From an uncultured Prevotellaceae bacterium (lineage in GTDB: Bacteria; Bacteroidota; Bacteroidia; Bacteroidales; Bacteroidaceae), in the NCBI GenBank assembly GCA_902790625.1, contig CADASP010000004.1:61836-125835 (forward strand): 64,000 nt of DNA, in the 5' to 3' direction. The translations under genes were made by a program, and so were the position numbers. Positions 25,607-36,083 of this stretch are shown here, piece after piece. Every line of letters starts with the position of its first letter. Position 1 is the first letter of the stretch. Below the pieces are notes generated by a model. The model did no database searches. It was not told the DNA's origin and worked only from the letters and a program-made list of their open reading frames with translations.

Positions 25607-25675
25607 TTTGGTCGTTTGGGGGATTGGTCGTTTGGTCGTTTGGGGGATTGGTCGTTTGGTCGTTTGGGGGGTTGG
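25607..25675. repeat. 24-bp tandem repeat, 2.9 copies
   Basis: Unit TTTGGTCGTTTGGGGGATTG plus GTCG, copies at 25607-25630, 25631-25654 and a partial one to 25675. It lies directly before the start codon of the lipoprotein gene (25604), so it forms its leader; copy number could change by slippage. Confidence 0.9.
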
Positions 25676-25684
25676 GGGGAGAGA

Positions 25685-28600
25685 TTAGTTGTTGTGCGAA
25701 TGCGAAGCTTTGACCACTCGCTTCCTACCATTATATATATATACGCCGGTGGTGGTGGGACGCTTGTTGAGCTTGATGCCCTGCAGGGTGTACCAACCCG
25801 GCTGTGGCTGTGCGATGGGCACGAAGCTAATCATCGTGGGCTTGGTGGGCGTGCCGCTGAGTGCGTCGGCACGGAAGGCGAGCGCCTCGCCGGTGGTGGC
25901 GATGATGTCGCCGTCGCGCTCGATGGCAAACGACAGGGCAGTGTCGTGGGCAGTAGCATCGCCACTGATGCTGACGTAGAACACCGAGTCGATGGCTGTG
26001 GCCTCGCCGCGCACCTCGCCGTCGCTCAGGGCCACGAGGCGGTCGCCGTCCACCAGCTCCACGCCCTCCACGGCTGCCGCCAGCGTCATGGTGCTGGCGT
26101 AGGCGCTGACAGCGGGAGCAGAGGCGGTGCCGTCGCTGCTCTCGAAGAAGACGGAGCCGGGCTCGAAGAAGGGATACTCGAAGGTGACGGTGGTGGCCTT
26201 CTGACGATAGAGCATATATCCCTCGCCGGGCCTCATATAGCGCAGGTTACCCTTCCACTGGCGCGTGCCGTTGGCACCCTCGGTGAAGATGGCAAACTCC
26301 GTGCGGCTCTTCACCACGTCGCCGTCGGTAGCCTCGTCGAGATAGTCGGCCAGGGCGGTGGCGATGGGCAGGTTCATCATTGGTGTGTAGCCGATGCTGT
26401 TCCACTCGTTCTTCACAGTAATGGTGCGATAGATGGGCTGTCGCAGACAGAAGCCCATCAGCTCGAAGTGGACAGGACGCCCCACCTTGATGCGGTAGCT
26501 GCTGGCGGGAGTCACCATCACCGAGTTGAGCTTCGCGCCCATGTTGCTTATCCACTGGCCGTCCTCGAAGCGCAGCGCCAGGTTGTTGGCCTCGTCGGTG
26601 AGCATGTCGCCCTCTTGCCAGTCGTATTTGTTGAGTATCTCCTGGATGTTGCGGAAGTCGTTGTTGTAGACGTTGAACGAAATCCAGTTCCACCCCTTCG
26701 CCAATTCAAACTGCTGTATGTATTCGTCGTCGGCCCTCAGCACTACGGGTTCCTTGGCGGTGCCTTCGAAGCCGTTGGGCTTGAATTTGATGGTGGTCGA
26801 GGGTGTCAGCGCCAGCACCTTGCCTGTCTCGTTGTGCCAGAGCTTGAAGTTGAGTGACTTCTCCACGGCGAGGCTGTCGTAGACGGTGAGGAAGACGAGG
26901 CTCTCGGCGCGCACGGCGTCGTAGTCCACACGGCCTGTGCCCATGCAGCGCTCGCTCACGTCGAAGACGCCCACGATGTCTTTGCTGTCGGTGATGATGT
27001 CATCTTTTATTTGCACGCGAGCCACGATGTTCATCGAGTAATTGTGCATGGAGTCGTCAACCGCCCAGCGTGGGGCATCGTCATATACCCTCACGCTGAT
27101 GGGCAACGGCTCGGAGAGCCCGTTCTCGTCGGTGAGGTAAATGATTTCATCGTAGGTGCCCACGTTGGCATCCTTGCTCACGGTGAAGCGTAGCGTCGCC
27201 TCGCCCTTCGCACTGATGACATCCTGTGGCACGTCGACACTGAGCCATCGTGGCAATGCTCTGATGGTATAGGTGTGGCTGGCGCCGCTGTGGTTGACAA
27301 CGTTCACGCTGAAGGTGCTGGCTTGTCCGTAGCGGGCATCGTCGACCACCACTTTCTTCTTGTCCCAGCGCAGCGGGTTACGGTCGACGAAGACGGCCAC
27401 GGTGGCTGGCGATGCCATGAAGTTGCCGTTCAGGTCGGGGATGTCGGCCACGGTGACGTAGATGGTGCGCTTGTTCACGCGGCTGTCCAGCTCGTCGATG
27501 TTCACCAACAGCTGGTTGTCGCGGCCCACGTAGCTGAAGTTCAAGTTGCGCAGCTCCTGATAGGCCTGTATCGGTGCGCCGATGTGCTGGTCTACATGAG
27601 CCATGATGACGTCGGGCGAGTCTACGAACACGGTGTCGCGCTCGTTGGTGGGTTTCCCATCGAGGTCGTAGTGCACCTTCTGGTTCAGCACGAAGGGCTT
27701 CAGGGCGATGTCGCCATTCTTCTGCCGCTCCTGGCGGTTGAAGTCGAGATAGGTGATGAGTCCCTTCTCCGAGCCTCCCAGCGCCTTGGTGCTGTAGCGT
27801 TGGATGAGCGCGGTGGGCAGTGCCTGCTCAAAGAGGACTATGCCGTCCACATTGCCGCTGAGGGCGTTCTGCTGGTGCATCACGTCGTTGTCGGCACCCT
27901 CTTCGTACCACACCATGTTGCCCAGATAGAAGTCGGTGCCCACCATGCCGCCCAGCTTCTCGGTGCTGAACGATGCCCTGAGCTTATTGTCAACGTAGAT
28001 GTTGGCCACCTGCTGTGCGCGGTTCACGGTCATGGCATAGTGGTGCCAGGCGTCGTCGCTGAAGGTGGTGCCGAGTGCCTGCTCCATGCCGTTGGAGCGG
28101 TATTTCAGCGTGTCGGCCTCGAAGCCGATGAAGAATTTGTGTTTAGCCTCACGGTCGGTGGCGCGCCCCGAGCCATTGCTCAGCAGTGCACCGCGACCCT
28201 TGGCGTTGGTCTTGAACCAGAACATCAGCGTATAGTCTTGCTCTGGGGTGCGCTGGAAGAATCGCTCCTTCAGCTTCAGGCCTTTCACGTCGCGGGGAGC
28301 ATCCCAGTCCACACGCAGCGACATGGCCCTGGGCTGTGCCCATGTGGCACCCTCCAGCTTCAGGTGGGCGCCTCCCTGTGCCTGGTCGGTGGCATACGTG
28401 CCGCTGCCCTCGTTCATGGGATAATAGTCGGTGAGTCCCATCTCGTAGCCCGTCAGCAGCTGGTTGCCATAGCTGTTGAGCAGCGTCAGGTCCATCACCC
28501 TGTTCCACACACGCCCTTGCAGCATGCGCCCCTTGAAGAAGCTGCGCTTGCTGACGTCGGGCTGGCTGGTGGAGCCGAAGACGAGTGAGCCATAGCCGGT

Positions 28601-31600
28601 GTAGGTCACGTCGTTGAGCGTGGCCGCCACGGTGTCGGTGAGAATGGAGAGGGTCTTCAGCTCTTTGTTGAGCACCATCGCCACCCGCTCAAAGCCCTTG
28701 GTGTTGATGGGCTTGGTGGTCTCCACCATCCTGTCGTCGACCACGGCGCGCAGGCGCTTGTCGGCCGTCATCCACAGCTGCAACTGCTTGCCGTCGCTGC
28801 CGTGGCTGAAGATGGGCATGTCGCAGATGGTGTCGTCGGGCAGAATCATCACTTCCACGGTAATGTTCTTGTCGGCAAAGTTGCGGCGGGCATCGCTCTG
28901 TGCGTAGCCCGTTCCGCTGAAGAGCAGCGAGGGAGCCTCTTGGACGGCCGTCTCGTTGGTCTCGCCCTTCACCTCGAAGTTGGTGGTGGCTTGCAGGTAG
29001 TTATGCTCAATGTTCTCCGCAAAGTTGAAGATGATGTTGTCGCCGGCGTTGAGGATGCCATCCTTGGGGTCGGGTGTTCCAAAGAGCTGTGGCCGCCGTG
29101 TGTCCTTCACGCCGCTGAGCACCTTCGATGAGTTGGTGAGGAATCCGTTGCCATTGCGGCAGAAGAGCACGGCGCGCAGGTCGTAGGCTTTCTCTATCAC
29201 GGTGCCGTCGCCAAAGAAGTCGGTGATGATGTTTCCGTTTTCGGGAATCATGGCTTTCGTGCCCGAGGCGGCGCGATAGATGGTGCTGTCGGCATAGAAG
29301 GCGCAGAGGTTGGTCCAGTAGTCGTCGCCTCGTGTAGACTCCTTGTACTGGAACTCGATGTGGTCGAAGTTCTTCTGTGTCTTGTTGAAGCCGCTGATGA
29401 CCACGGGCATGCGCCAGCCGCGCGCCTCGTCGTAGGGTGCGTCGGTGTTCATAATCCATTTGTCGCCCGGCGAGGCAATCTCCACGTTGCCGGCCGTCTG
29501 CAGATAGTGCACTGAGAACTGTGCCAGCATCTTGGTGGCGGGGTCGCTGATAGACACGAGACCTATCTGCAGGTTCTCGTAGTCGAAGTCCTCGCTGGGA
29601 TAGACCTCGAGTGTCTTCTCGGTGATGATGCCCGGCCTCACCTCGATGGTGCGAGCGTCGCCAGTGAGGGGCACGCCGTCGACCAGCATCTTGGCACCCT
29701 TGGGGTTGCTTAGCTCCACCTGGTAGAGGCCGAAGAAGGGGTATACGGCCTCGGGCTGCTCGCTCTCGTTGGTGAGGTAGATCTTGAAGCGAGCCGGCTC
29801 GCCGTAGGGCACGCCGCTGATGCTCTGCTTGTCGAGCATGACGACGGGATTCTCAATCTTCTTGGTGCGCTCGTCGAGCACGGTGCCAGGATTGTAGTAC
29901 TTGGTGACGCGCTCTCCCTCCCACGGACGGCATGTGGCACCGCCCCGTGTGCGGTAGACAAAGCTGCGTGCATACGACAGGTCGCTGTCGTCCACCTTGC
30001 CCGTCCCTGCGTAAGCCTCATGCTTCACCTTCTTCGCCACTTCGTCGGTCAGGTTATTGAAGTCCACATTCACAAAGACGTCGCGGTCGCCATTGCTGTC
30101 GTGGGCCACCTTGTCCACGTCGGTCTTCACACGATAGACATCCACGTCGAGGTGGCTCTTCCTGTCCATGCTGATGGTGAAGCTCTCCTTGCGGTTGAAT
30201 TTGCGATCAGAGCTATAGGGCTGGTTGACATTATATTCGGCCACGGGCGTGATAGACCACTTGTTGGACATCAGTCCCCATGTGGTATTGAACTCGAAGG
30301 GGCTTGCGTTTCCGCTGTCATCTTCTTCAGTTGCAGTCACCTTTGTACCGCCACCACCATGCTTGAACACTCCTTTGAAATACTTGGTGAGCAGTTCAAT
30401 GCCGTCGGCGAGCAGCTTGCTGTCGTTACTGCTCGAGAAGGGATGCTTGAACACCGACGAGGTGGAGTAGTCGCTGGCGAAATCCTCGCTGTAGCTCAAT
30501 GGTGCGCCACCATCGATGTCGAAATTCTTCACCTTCTCGGTGGCGGTGAGTTTCTCTTGCTCGTTGGTACGAATCATGTTCATCCATTCGAGCATGCTCT
30601 CGTTGAAGTTTCGCACCAGGTCTTCGCCTGTGTCGGTGTAGTTGTCGGGCAGCACGATGAGATAGCTCTTGGCCTGGCTGTTCCGTTTGCCTGGCGCGGT
30701 GGAGTTGTAGATGTAGTTGTTGTTCGCGTCGACGTTCATCGTTGCAAACAGGTCGTCATCCTTCGTCAGCAGCGAGTAGTAGACGGGCTTGCCCGTGGTG
30801 TTGGCCTTGTCTCTGGCCTCGGCCTCAGTGCCTGTGAACATGAGTGCTCTGCATTGCTCGGCCAGGTTGGGCAGGAGCTGGCTGGTGAGGTAGAGCTGCG
30901 AATGTGCGAAGGTGGACTTGAGCTTGGGTCCAAGGGTGAGTCCCTCGTCGCGCACCAGATGATATTTGTTGCCGCTCTCGTCGGTGCCCTCGGCTATCTC
31001 CACCATCCGCCCGGCCTTCTTCTCGCCTTGCAGCGTCAGCCACATGCTCTCGGGAATGGCGCGTATGGCCGTGGCAGGCTTCATGGTGAAGTTGGTCACC
31101 GTGCCGATGTAGACGTCGGCATCGGCACCCACCATGGTCGGGGCATTGCTGGTGGAGATGTCGGCACCCGTGGTCATGGTGTAGGACCACCCTACCTTTC
31201 CCGAACCGGAGAACACCAACCCGAAATTGAAGGAATATTCAGAATTGGCCCCTTGGATGAATCCCGCCGTCGCCCCAGAGCCCACACCAACGAACACACC
31301 TGTGAACATGCTCTGCGTGGGGCCCATCTGCCAGTCGAGGGTGATGCCGCCCTTCACCGACCAGTCGATGGTGTACGTGTACTTCAGTGTGGAGCCTTTG
31401 GTGAGCTTGGCCGACGAGCTGCCGCCTGGCGGGTCGCGCAGGATGTCGATGAGCTGTGGCTTGTCCATGCTGAGCACGTCTTTGGCTCCCTGCATGACGT
31501 GGACATTGAGCACGTAGGCGCGCAGAGGCTCCGCCTCGTAGTGCGTGCCGTCCATCTCGAGCGTCATGGTGACGGTGCGCAGGGCCTTCTCGCCCGTGAG

Positions 31601-34600
31601 CAGATAGGGTGTCTGCGCGGCCTCCAGCATATAGGTGGCTTCGCCCACGCTGTCGAGGGGCACCACCTGGCGATGGGTGCTGCTCACCATGCCGTTCTGC
31701 ACGGTGACCACGCCGCCCTTCAGCCTGACGATGTCGATGATTTCGCTCTTCGTGTCGTTGTTGTAGTAGTATTTCTCTATGGCCGAAATCTTCACGGGAT
31801 AGGGGTGGGTGGTGTCGAACACGGGATGCCCGAAGGTGTAGCGCGTCTCCAGCGAGTCGCTCCTGTTGGCTGGCCAGTTGGGTTTCTTCACGGCATAGCA
31901 CAGCGGCACCTTCTCGTTGTCGCCCTTCAGGTTGCGGGCGTTGTAGTAGTGGTCGCCAAAGTGGTCGAAGTTTTCGAAGCCTATCTGCCTGTAGTCGATG
32001 ATGACCGGCGAGTGGTAGATGCGGTTGTACTGTGCGTGATACTTCACCTCCACCTTGTTGACGGCATCGCCGTTGGCGTTCTTCCAATTGCCTTGCAGCA
32101 CATCGGTGTGGAGCGTGAGCGAGTCGGTGAGGTCGATGACGTCGCCCGTCTTGCCATCCTGGAACAGCGTGGCATAGCCCTGGGCGGTGATTTGCTGAAT
32201 CTTCCATTTCACGGGGGGCAGCATCACCTGGTATTCGCCCGTGAAGGGGTCGGGGCTGACAACCATGCGGTTGATGGTGGTGTGCACACGCGTCTGGTAG
32301 TTGTGCTTTTTGTCGTGGGCGTTGTGTGTGAACACCTCGTCGCGCTCCTTCTTGTCGCTGTTCTGTATGTCCCACACCAGTCGCGAGCTCTTGTCGCCCT
32401 CCAAGGTGAGCACCATCTGCAAGTTGTCGCCCAGATTGTTGCGGCTGAGCGAGTTGTCGAGTGGCAGCTCGCCCTGGTCTTTGCCTCCGGCGACGCGTCC
32501 GATGAGTTTCACGCGGGTGTCGTCGTAGAAGTAGATGCCCGCCTTGTCGGTAGTCCAATAGCTTTCGATTTCGTCGCTGTTCTCGTCTTCGTAGTAATAG
32601 CCATTGCGGTAGAACACATGGCCGTCTTTCACGGCCTGTATGGAGTGGTTGGTGCCTTGCAGCATGTGGAAGGCGAAGTGCCCCTCATGGTCGCTCACGA
32701 TGGGTCCTGCCGCATTGTGCACCTCGTAGCCATCCACCAGGAACGACACGCCCTGCACGGGGATGCTGGTGCCATTGTATTGCACGAAGCCTGAGAACTT
32801 CACACCTTTGTCGACGGTGAACACCACGTTGCTCACGAGGTTGCCGCCCGGCTCGGTGCCAAAGGTGATGGGCTGCACGGCCGAGAAGCCTTTGAGGCCC
32901 GGCGCCACCTGATAGGCCCCCGACTTGTTGGGGCCGTAGTAGGGCAGCCCCTCCTTGCGGAAGTATCCGCTCTCGTCGGTGAGGACCTGCACTTGTATGC
33001 TGTGGGCATCGTCGAGCGAGGTGATGTTGATGCGTTCTCCGGCTATGCCTGTGCCGTCGGGGAATCGCAGGTAGCCCTCCACGGTGCCCGTCTGGATGCA
33101 AGCGCCGGTCACCACGCGTGTGCTGTCGAAGCTCAGGCCTTCGCAGTCGTTGGCCGACAGCACCTTATACTCATAGTCGTGCACGGGCGATGTGGTCTTG
33201 TCTTCGTAGCTCATCTCCACGATGTGCGAGGCTATCACCCTCCAGTCGTTGGCAGCGTGGGCGATGTCGCGCCGCTTCACCACGAAGTAGTCTACGGGGT
33301 TGTCGTCGGCGGTCTGCCACGACAGCAGCACCGAGCATTGCAGGGGCTGCGCCGTGAGCGACTGCGGGGCTATCTTTCCGATGTTCTCGTAGTAGAACTT
33401 GCCAGTGGGCAGCTGCGCCTTCACTTCGCGATGTACTTGTGGTTTCGAGAAACCTGCTACCAAGCGAGACACAGGGCTGTCGTCATATGTCCACTCCCAT
33501 TCCTTGGGCACCGCGTTGGCCTGCACACCTTGCACCAGTCCCATGGGCTTTTTGTAGTAGGCGTCGCGCAGGGCGAGGTTGAGGCCGGATGCATTCGAGC
33601 GTGCCAACGTGGCACACCCCGGCTCAGAAAGATAGAACTGCATCGGCGCAAAGTAGCATCGGTCGAGCAGGGCGAAGGAGGTCTGGCGCACAAATCCCAC
33701 CAGTCCGCCGCAGTCGCTTGTTCTGCTTCCATAGATGGAGCCTCCAAATATGCAGTTGGTGATGAAGATGCTGTTGTCGCCATTGAGCAAGCTTGCTATT
33801 CCACCGTGTGAGCCGTCGCCATTGATGCTGCTGTCGATGACCACTTGCACTGAGCAGTTCTCCACGAATACGGAGCCATCGGCGACCTTTCCCACCACTC
33901 CAGCACAAAATTTGTTTTGGGTGGTTATTCTGCCGTTGATGGTCAGGTCGGAGACCACTGCTCCGTCGGCCATGCATCGTATGGGTGCTGCGTAGCTCTC
34001 TGATGTGATGAGGTCCATCCTGAGCAAGTGTCCGTATCCTAAGATGATGCCGCGGAAGGGGTTCTCCAGGGTGCCTAACGTCTGCGATATTTTCCCGATG
34101 ATAGGGTAGTAATTGCTGAATATGGCGTTGAGCTTGGTCTCGCCATTGTTGACGCGGTCTGCGAACTGGTCCCAGTCGTTCTGGGACTTGATGTTGACAA
34201 GCAGGTCGCCGGTGGCATGGCCGATGGGCGAGTCCTTCGCGTCGACGCTGAGGCTGATGTCGTAGCTGACGCACGAGCGGTTCAGCGTCAGCGCCACCTG
34301 CCGTTGGGTGCGCTCGGCATCGGTGAGCACATGCACCAGACTGTCTATCAGCAGCCCATCGCGGTTGTACATCATCACCCGGGCGGTCATCTCGGCTCGG
34401 CTGTCCCAAACGAAGGAGCCAAAGGAATCATCCCACGACTCCTCGTAGGCCTTGTTGCTCAGCTCATAGTCCCACTTAAGGCTGACCTCGCGGTTGTCTT
34501 CGTCGGCCCACACCGCCTTCACGTTCTTGGGCCTCGGCAGCTGCAGGGGGTAGATGCGGGGCATGGCGTAGGCCACCGTGGGGTTCTTGTCCATGCCCCA

Positions 34601-35821
34601 CAGCTGCGCGGTGGAACCGCGCACCACACGATAGCGCACGATGGGGATGCCCATCTGGCGGTCGATGAGCTGAGGCGTCAGGGCGCTGATGAGCTTGTCG
34701 TCGATGTATTCATAGACGGAGTCGTTGCTGTCGAACATCACTCCGTCCAGGTCCTCGAAGTCCTCCAAGCGCCCCGTCAGCGAGCGTTGCACCTGAAACA
34801 CGTCGCTGTCGAGGGCGTCGTCATATCCTTTGTCGGTAATCACCCACTTCAGGTGCACCGAGGCATTGCATGCCGAGTCGCTCACCAGCTCGGCCTTGAA
34901 CAGGCGCGGATAGTGCAACATGGGGCCCTTCCGCACCACTTTCGTCATCACGCCGGTGTTCTCCTTGGGCCAATCGCTCTTGGGCACATCGCTTTCCGCG
35001 GGCTTGCCGGTGACCACAGTGGCATTGAGTGTCAGGTCGTAGTGGGGCACTGTCGATGGAATGGGCAGGAAGCCGTTGTAGCTGTTATCAGGCAGCGTCA
35101 GTCGGGGCAGGTCTACACGCTTGCCATTGCCATCGGTATACGAGGCATCCACCCATTTGATGACATGGTCGCACGAGAAAGGAATGCTGAGCATCCCCTC
35201 TTCGCCCACCTCGGTGCTGGGCAGGGCATCGTAGCTCTCGAAGTTGATGTCGTCGAACTCCATCGTGCCCAGGTCTCTTTTGTAGGAAGCGGTCTGACCA
35301 CCTTGTCGCCAGAGCGTGGCATCCACATAGAACGTCATCATCTTGCCCGCCAGGCTGGCAGGGTAGTACCAGTCGAGCTCGGCATAGCCATTGTCCTTGC
35401 CGCTGCGGACGTGGGTGTGCTCCTGCGCCTCGCCGCCCGTGATGAGGCAGAGGGGTTTCCAGTAGGTGTCGTTGGTGAGGTACAACAACGACGTGTTGTC
35501 CATTTTGTTGGAGAAAAACGATTTGACATAACCGTCGTTGTCGCTGTTAGTCTCGCCAATGTAGAACACAGGCATCTCGTTGCCATCCTTGTCGCGCAAA
35601 CCGTAAGTGGCAGTATGCAATGTTCGAAACGGGTTGGCATTGGTGGTCATCAGCTTCAGGTGTATGCAGCCCTGCCCCTTGGGATACCAGGTGAAGGCCA
35701 GCGAGGGCGTGTCGAAATCGCCATCGGCGGCATGTGAGGACAAGGGCAGCAGCAATAACAACAATAGCGCTGGCAGCAAATAGTGGCGCTGCGGGCGGGG
35801 AAGGGTGTTAGAAGTATCCAT
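25685..35821 (-). CDS. Giant exported multidomain protein with LamG domains (3378 residues)
   Basis: Signal peptide at the start (LLPALLLLLLLPLSSHAADG). In order: beta-rich N-terminal region; GLUG-like repeats near 640-720 ('GGIASLLNGDNSIFITNCIF', 'CGGLVGFV'); fibronectin III-like segment near 780-900; carboxypeptidase regulatory-like domain near 905-970 ('GTVEGYLRFPDGTGIAGERI'); a long unassigned region with a Gly-rich stretch near 1520-1570; two LamG/concanavalin-like domains at about 2310-2460 and 2500-2680 ('DDAWHHYAMTVNRAQQVANI', 'GNVDGIVLFEQALP'); Ig-like strands near 2850; then 'AKGWNWISFNVYN' and FVDGECRG-related modules shared with 320-2602; final 'WYTLQGIKLNKRPTTTGVYI' tail with an added ASHSHNN. 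Function unknown; surface binding is likely. It heads the leftward cluster to 23833. Confidence 0.87.
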   Translation of the reverse strand: MDTSNTLPRPQRHYLLPALLLLLLLPLSSHAADGDFDTPSLAFTWYPKGQGCIHLKLMTTNANPFRTLHTATYGLRDKDGNEMPVFYIGETNSDNDGYVKSFFSNKMDNTSLLYLTNDTYWKPLCLITGGEAQEHTHVRSGKDNGYAELDWYYPASLAGKMMTFYVDATLWRQGGQTASYKRDLGTMEFDDINFESYDALPSTEVGEEGMLSIPFSCDHVIKWVDASYTDGNGKRVDLPRLTLPDNSYNGFLPIPSTVPHYDLTLNATVVTGKPAESDVPKSDWPKENTGVMTKVVRKGPMLHYPRLFKAELVSDSACNASVHLKWVITDKGYDDALDSDVFQVQRSLTGRLEDFEDLDGVMFDSNDSVYEYIDDKLISALTPQLIDRQMGIPIVRYRVVRGSTAQLWGMDKNPTVAYAMPRIYPLQLPRPKNVKAVWADEDNREVSLKWDYELSNKAYEESWDDSFGSFVWDSRAEMTARVMMYNRDGLLIDSLVHVLTDAERTQRQVALTLNRSCVSYDISLSVDAKDSPIGHATGDLLVNIKSQNDWDQFADRVNNGETKLNAIFSNYYPIIGKISQTLGTLENPFRGIILGYGHLLRMDLITSESYAAPIRCMADGAVVSDLTINGRITTQNKFCAGVVGKVADGSVFVENCSVQVVIDSSINGDGSHGGIASLLNGDNSIFITNCIFGGSIYGSRTSDCGGLVGFVRQTSFALLDRCYFAPMQFYLSEPGCATLARSNASGLNLALRDAYYKKPMGLVQGVQANAVPKEWEWTYDDSPVSRLVAGFSKPQVHREVKAQLPTGKFYYENIGKIAPQSLTAQPLQCSVLLSWQTADDNPVDYFVVKRRDIAHAANDWRVIASHIVEMSYEDKTTSPVHDYEYKVLSANDCEGLSFDSTRVVTGACIQTGTVEGYLRFPDGTGIAGERINITSLDDAHSIQVQVLTDESGYFRKEGLPYYGPNKSGAYQVAPGLKGFSAVQPITFGTEPGGNLVSNVVFTVDKGVKFSGFVQYNGTSIPVQGVSFLVDGYEVHNAAGPIVSDHEGHFAFHMLQGTNHSIQAVKDGHVFYRNGYYYEDENSDEIESYWTTDKAGIYFYDDTRVKLIGRVAGGKDQGELPLDNSLSRNNLGDNLQMVLTLEGDKSSRLVWDIQNSDKKERDEVFTHNAHDKKHNYQTRVHTTINRMVVSPDPFTGEYQVMLPPVKWKIQQITAQGYATLFQDGKTGDVIDLTDSLTLHTDVLQGNWKNANGDAVNKVEVKYHAQYNRIYHSPVIIDYRQIGFENFDHFGDHYYNARNLKGDNEKVPLCYAVKKPNWPANRSDSLETRYTFGHPVFDTTHPYPVKISAIEKYYYNNDTKSEIIDIVRLKGGVVTVQNGMVSSTHRQVVPLDSVGEATYMLEAAQTPYLLTGEKALRTVTMTLEMDGTHYEAEPLRAYVLNVHVMQGAKDVLSMDKPQLIDILRDPPGGSSSAKLTKGSTLKYTYTIDWSVKGGITLDWQMGPTQSMFTGVFVGVGSGATAGFIQGANSEYSFNFGLVFSGSGKVGWSYTMTTGADISTSNAPTMVGADADVYIGTVTNFTMKPATAIRAIPESMWLTLQGEKKAGRMVEIAEGTDESGNKYHLVRDEGLTLGPKLKSTFAHSQLYLTSQLLPNLAEQCRALMFTGTEAEARDKANTTGKPVYYSLLTKDDDLFATMNVDANNNYIYNSTAPGKRNSQAKSYLIVLPDNYTDTGEDLVRNFNESMLEWMNMIRTNEQEKLTATEKVKNFDIDGGAPLSYSEDFASDYSTSSVFKHPFSSSNDSKLLADGIELLTKYFKGVFKHGGGGTKVTATEEDDSGNASPFEFNTTWGLMSNKWSITPVAEYNVNQPYSSDRKFNRKESFTISMDRKSHLDVDVYRVKTDVDKVAHDSNGDRDVFVNVDFNNLTDEVAKKVKHEAYAGTGKVDDSDLSYARSFVYRTRGGATCRPWEGERVTKYYNPGTVLDERTKKIENPVVMLDKQSISGVPYGEPARFKIYLTNESEQPEAVYPFFGLYQVELSNPKGAKMLVDGVPLTGDARTIEVRPGIITEKTLEVYPSEDFDYENLQIGLVSISDPATKMLAQFSVHYLQTAGNVEIASPGDKWIMNTDAPYDEARGWRMPVVISGFNKTQKNFDHIEFQYKESTRGDDYWTNLCAFYADSTIYRAASGTKAMIPENGNIITDFFGDGTVIEKAYDLRAVLFCRNGNGFLTNSSKVLSGVKDTRRPQLFGTPDPKDGILNAGDNIIFNFAENIEHNYLQATTNFEVKGETNETAVQEAPSLLFSGTGYAQSDARRNFADKNITVEVMILPDDTICDMPIFSHGSDGKQLQLWMTADKRLRAVVDDRMVETTKPINTKGFERVAMVLNKELKTLSILTDTVAATLNDVTYTGYGSLVFGSTSQPDVSKRSFFKGRMLQGRVWNRVMDLTLLNSYGNQLLTGYEMGLTDYYPMNEGSGTYATDQAQGGAHLKLEGATWAQPRAMSLRVDWDAPRDVKGLKLKERFFQRTPEQDYTLMFWFKTNAKGRGALLSNGSGRATDREAKHKFFIGFEADTLKYRSNGMEQALGTTFSDDAWHHYAMTVNRAQQVANIYVDNKLRASFSTEKLGGMVGTDFYLGNMVWYEEGADNDVMHQQNALSGNVDGIVLFEQALPTALIQRYSTKALGGSEKGLITYLDFNRQERQKNGDIALKPFVLNQKVHYDLDGKPTNERDTVFVDSPDVIMAHVDQHIGAPIQAYQELRNLNFSYVGRDNQLLVNIDELDSRVNKRTIYVTVADIPDLNGNFMASPATVAVFVDRNPLRWDKKKVVVDDARYGQASTFSVNVVNHSGASHTYTIRALPRWLSVDVPQDVISAKGEATLRFTVSKDANVGTYDEIIYLTDENGLSEPLPISVRVYDDAPRWAVDDSMHNYSMNIVARVQIKDDIITDSKDIVGVFDVSERCMGTGRVDYDAVRAESLVFLTVYDSLAVEKSLNFKLWHNETGKVLALTPSTTIKFKPNGFEGTAKEPVVLRADDEYIQQFELAKGWNWISFNVYNNDFRNIQEILNKYDWQEGDMLTDEANNLALRFEDGQWISNMGAKLNSVMVTPASSYRIKVGRPVHFELMGFCLRQPIYRTITVKNEWNSIGYTPMMNLPIATALADYLDEATDGDVVKSRTEFAIFTEGANGTRQWKGNLRYMRPGEGYMLYRQKATTVTFEYPFFEPGSVFFESSDGTASAPAVSAYASTMTLAAAVEGVELVDGDRLVALSDGEVRGEATAIDSVFYVSISGDATAHDTALSFAIERDGDIIATTGEALAFRADALSGTPTKPTMISFVPIAQPQPGWYTLQGIKLNKRPTTTGVYIYNGRKRVVKASHSHNN

Positions 35822-35924
35822 AAAGAGCCGTTTTTTGGTTTCTATATAAAATGTGTGGGGTGTCTGAAACGTTTAGTTATGCACCAGGGGCGGTGTCGGC
35901 TACAACTCACACCATAGTGCGATG

Positions 35925-35955
35925 CAAAGATAGTGGATTTTCTTGAATTCACAAA
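35925..35955 (-). promoter_or_regulatory. Promoter of the giant surface-protein cluster
   Basis: Minus-strand TTTG (35952-35955), 19 bp, TATCTTTG (35925-35932). It leaves an untranslated leader of about 95 bases before the start at 35821. Confidence 0.75.
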
Positions 35956-36023
35956 AAAAATCAACAAAAAAATGTTCTTCTTCCCCATGCAACTACTGCA
36001 CGCGAAAAAGAAGCGTCCCTTTT

Positions 36024-36055
36024 TTTGGCTCTTACGTTTTTTATTCGTACTTTTG
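36024..36055 (+). promoter_or_regulatory. Promoter of the thioredoxin-like lipoprotein gene
   Basis: TTTG (36024-36027), 20 bp, TACTTTTG (36048-36055), 28 bases before the ATG at 36084. It is divergent from the promoter at 35925-35955. Confidence 0.75.
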
Positions 36056-36083
36056 CAACGCAAATCGACGAAACAACCATAGC

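Noticed and set aside
30020..32794. 924-codon open frame on the plus strand opposite the giant surface gene
   Set aside because: No domain resemblance, His/Val/Leu-heavy composition typical of the reverse of G/C-rich codons, and no promoter; a shadow of the minus-strand gene.
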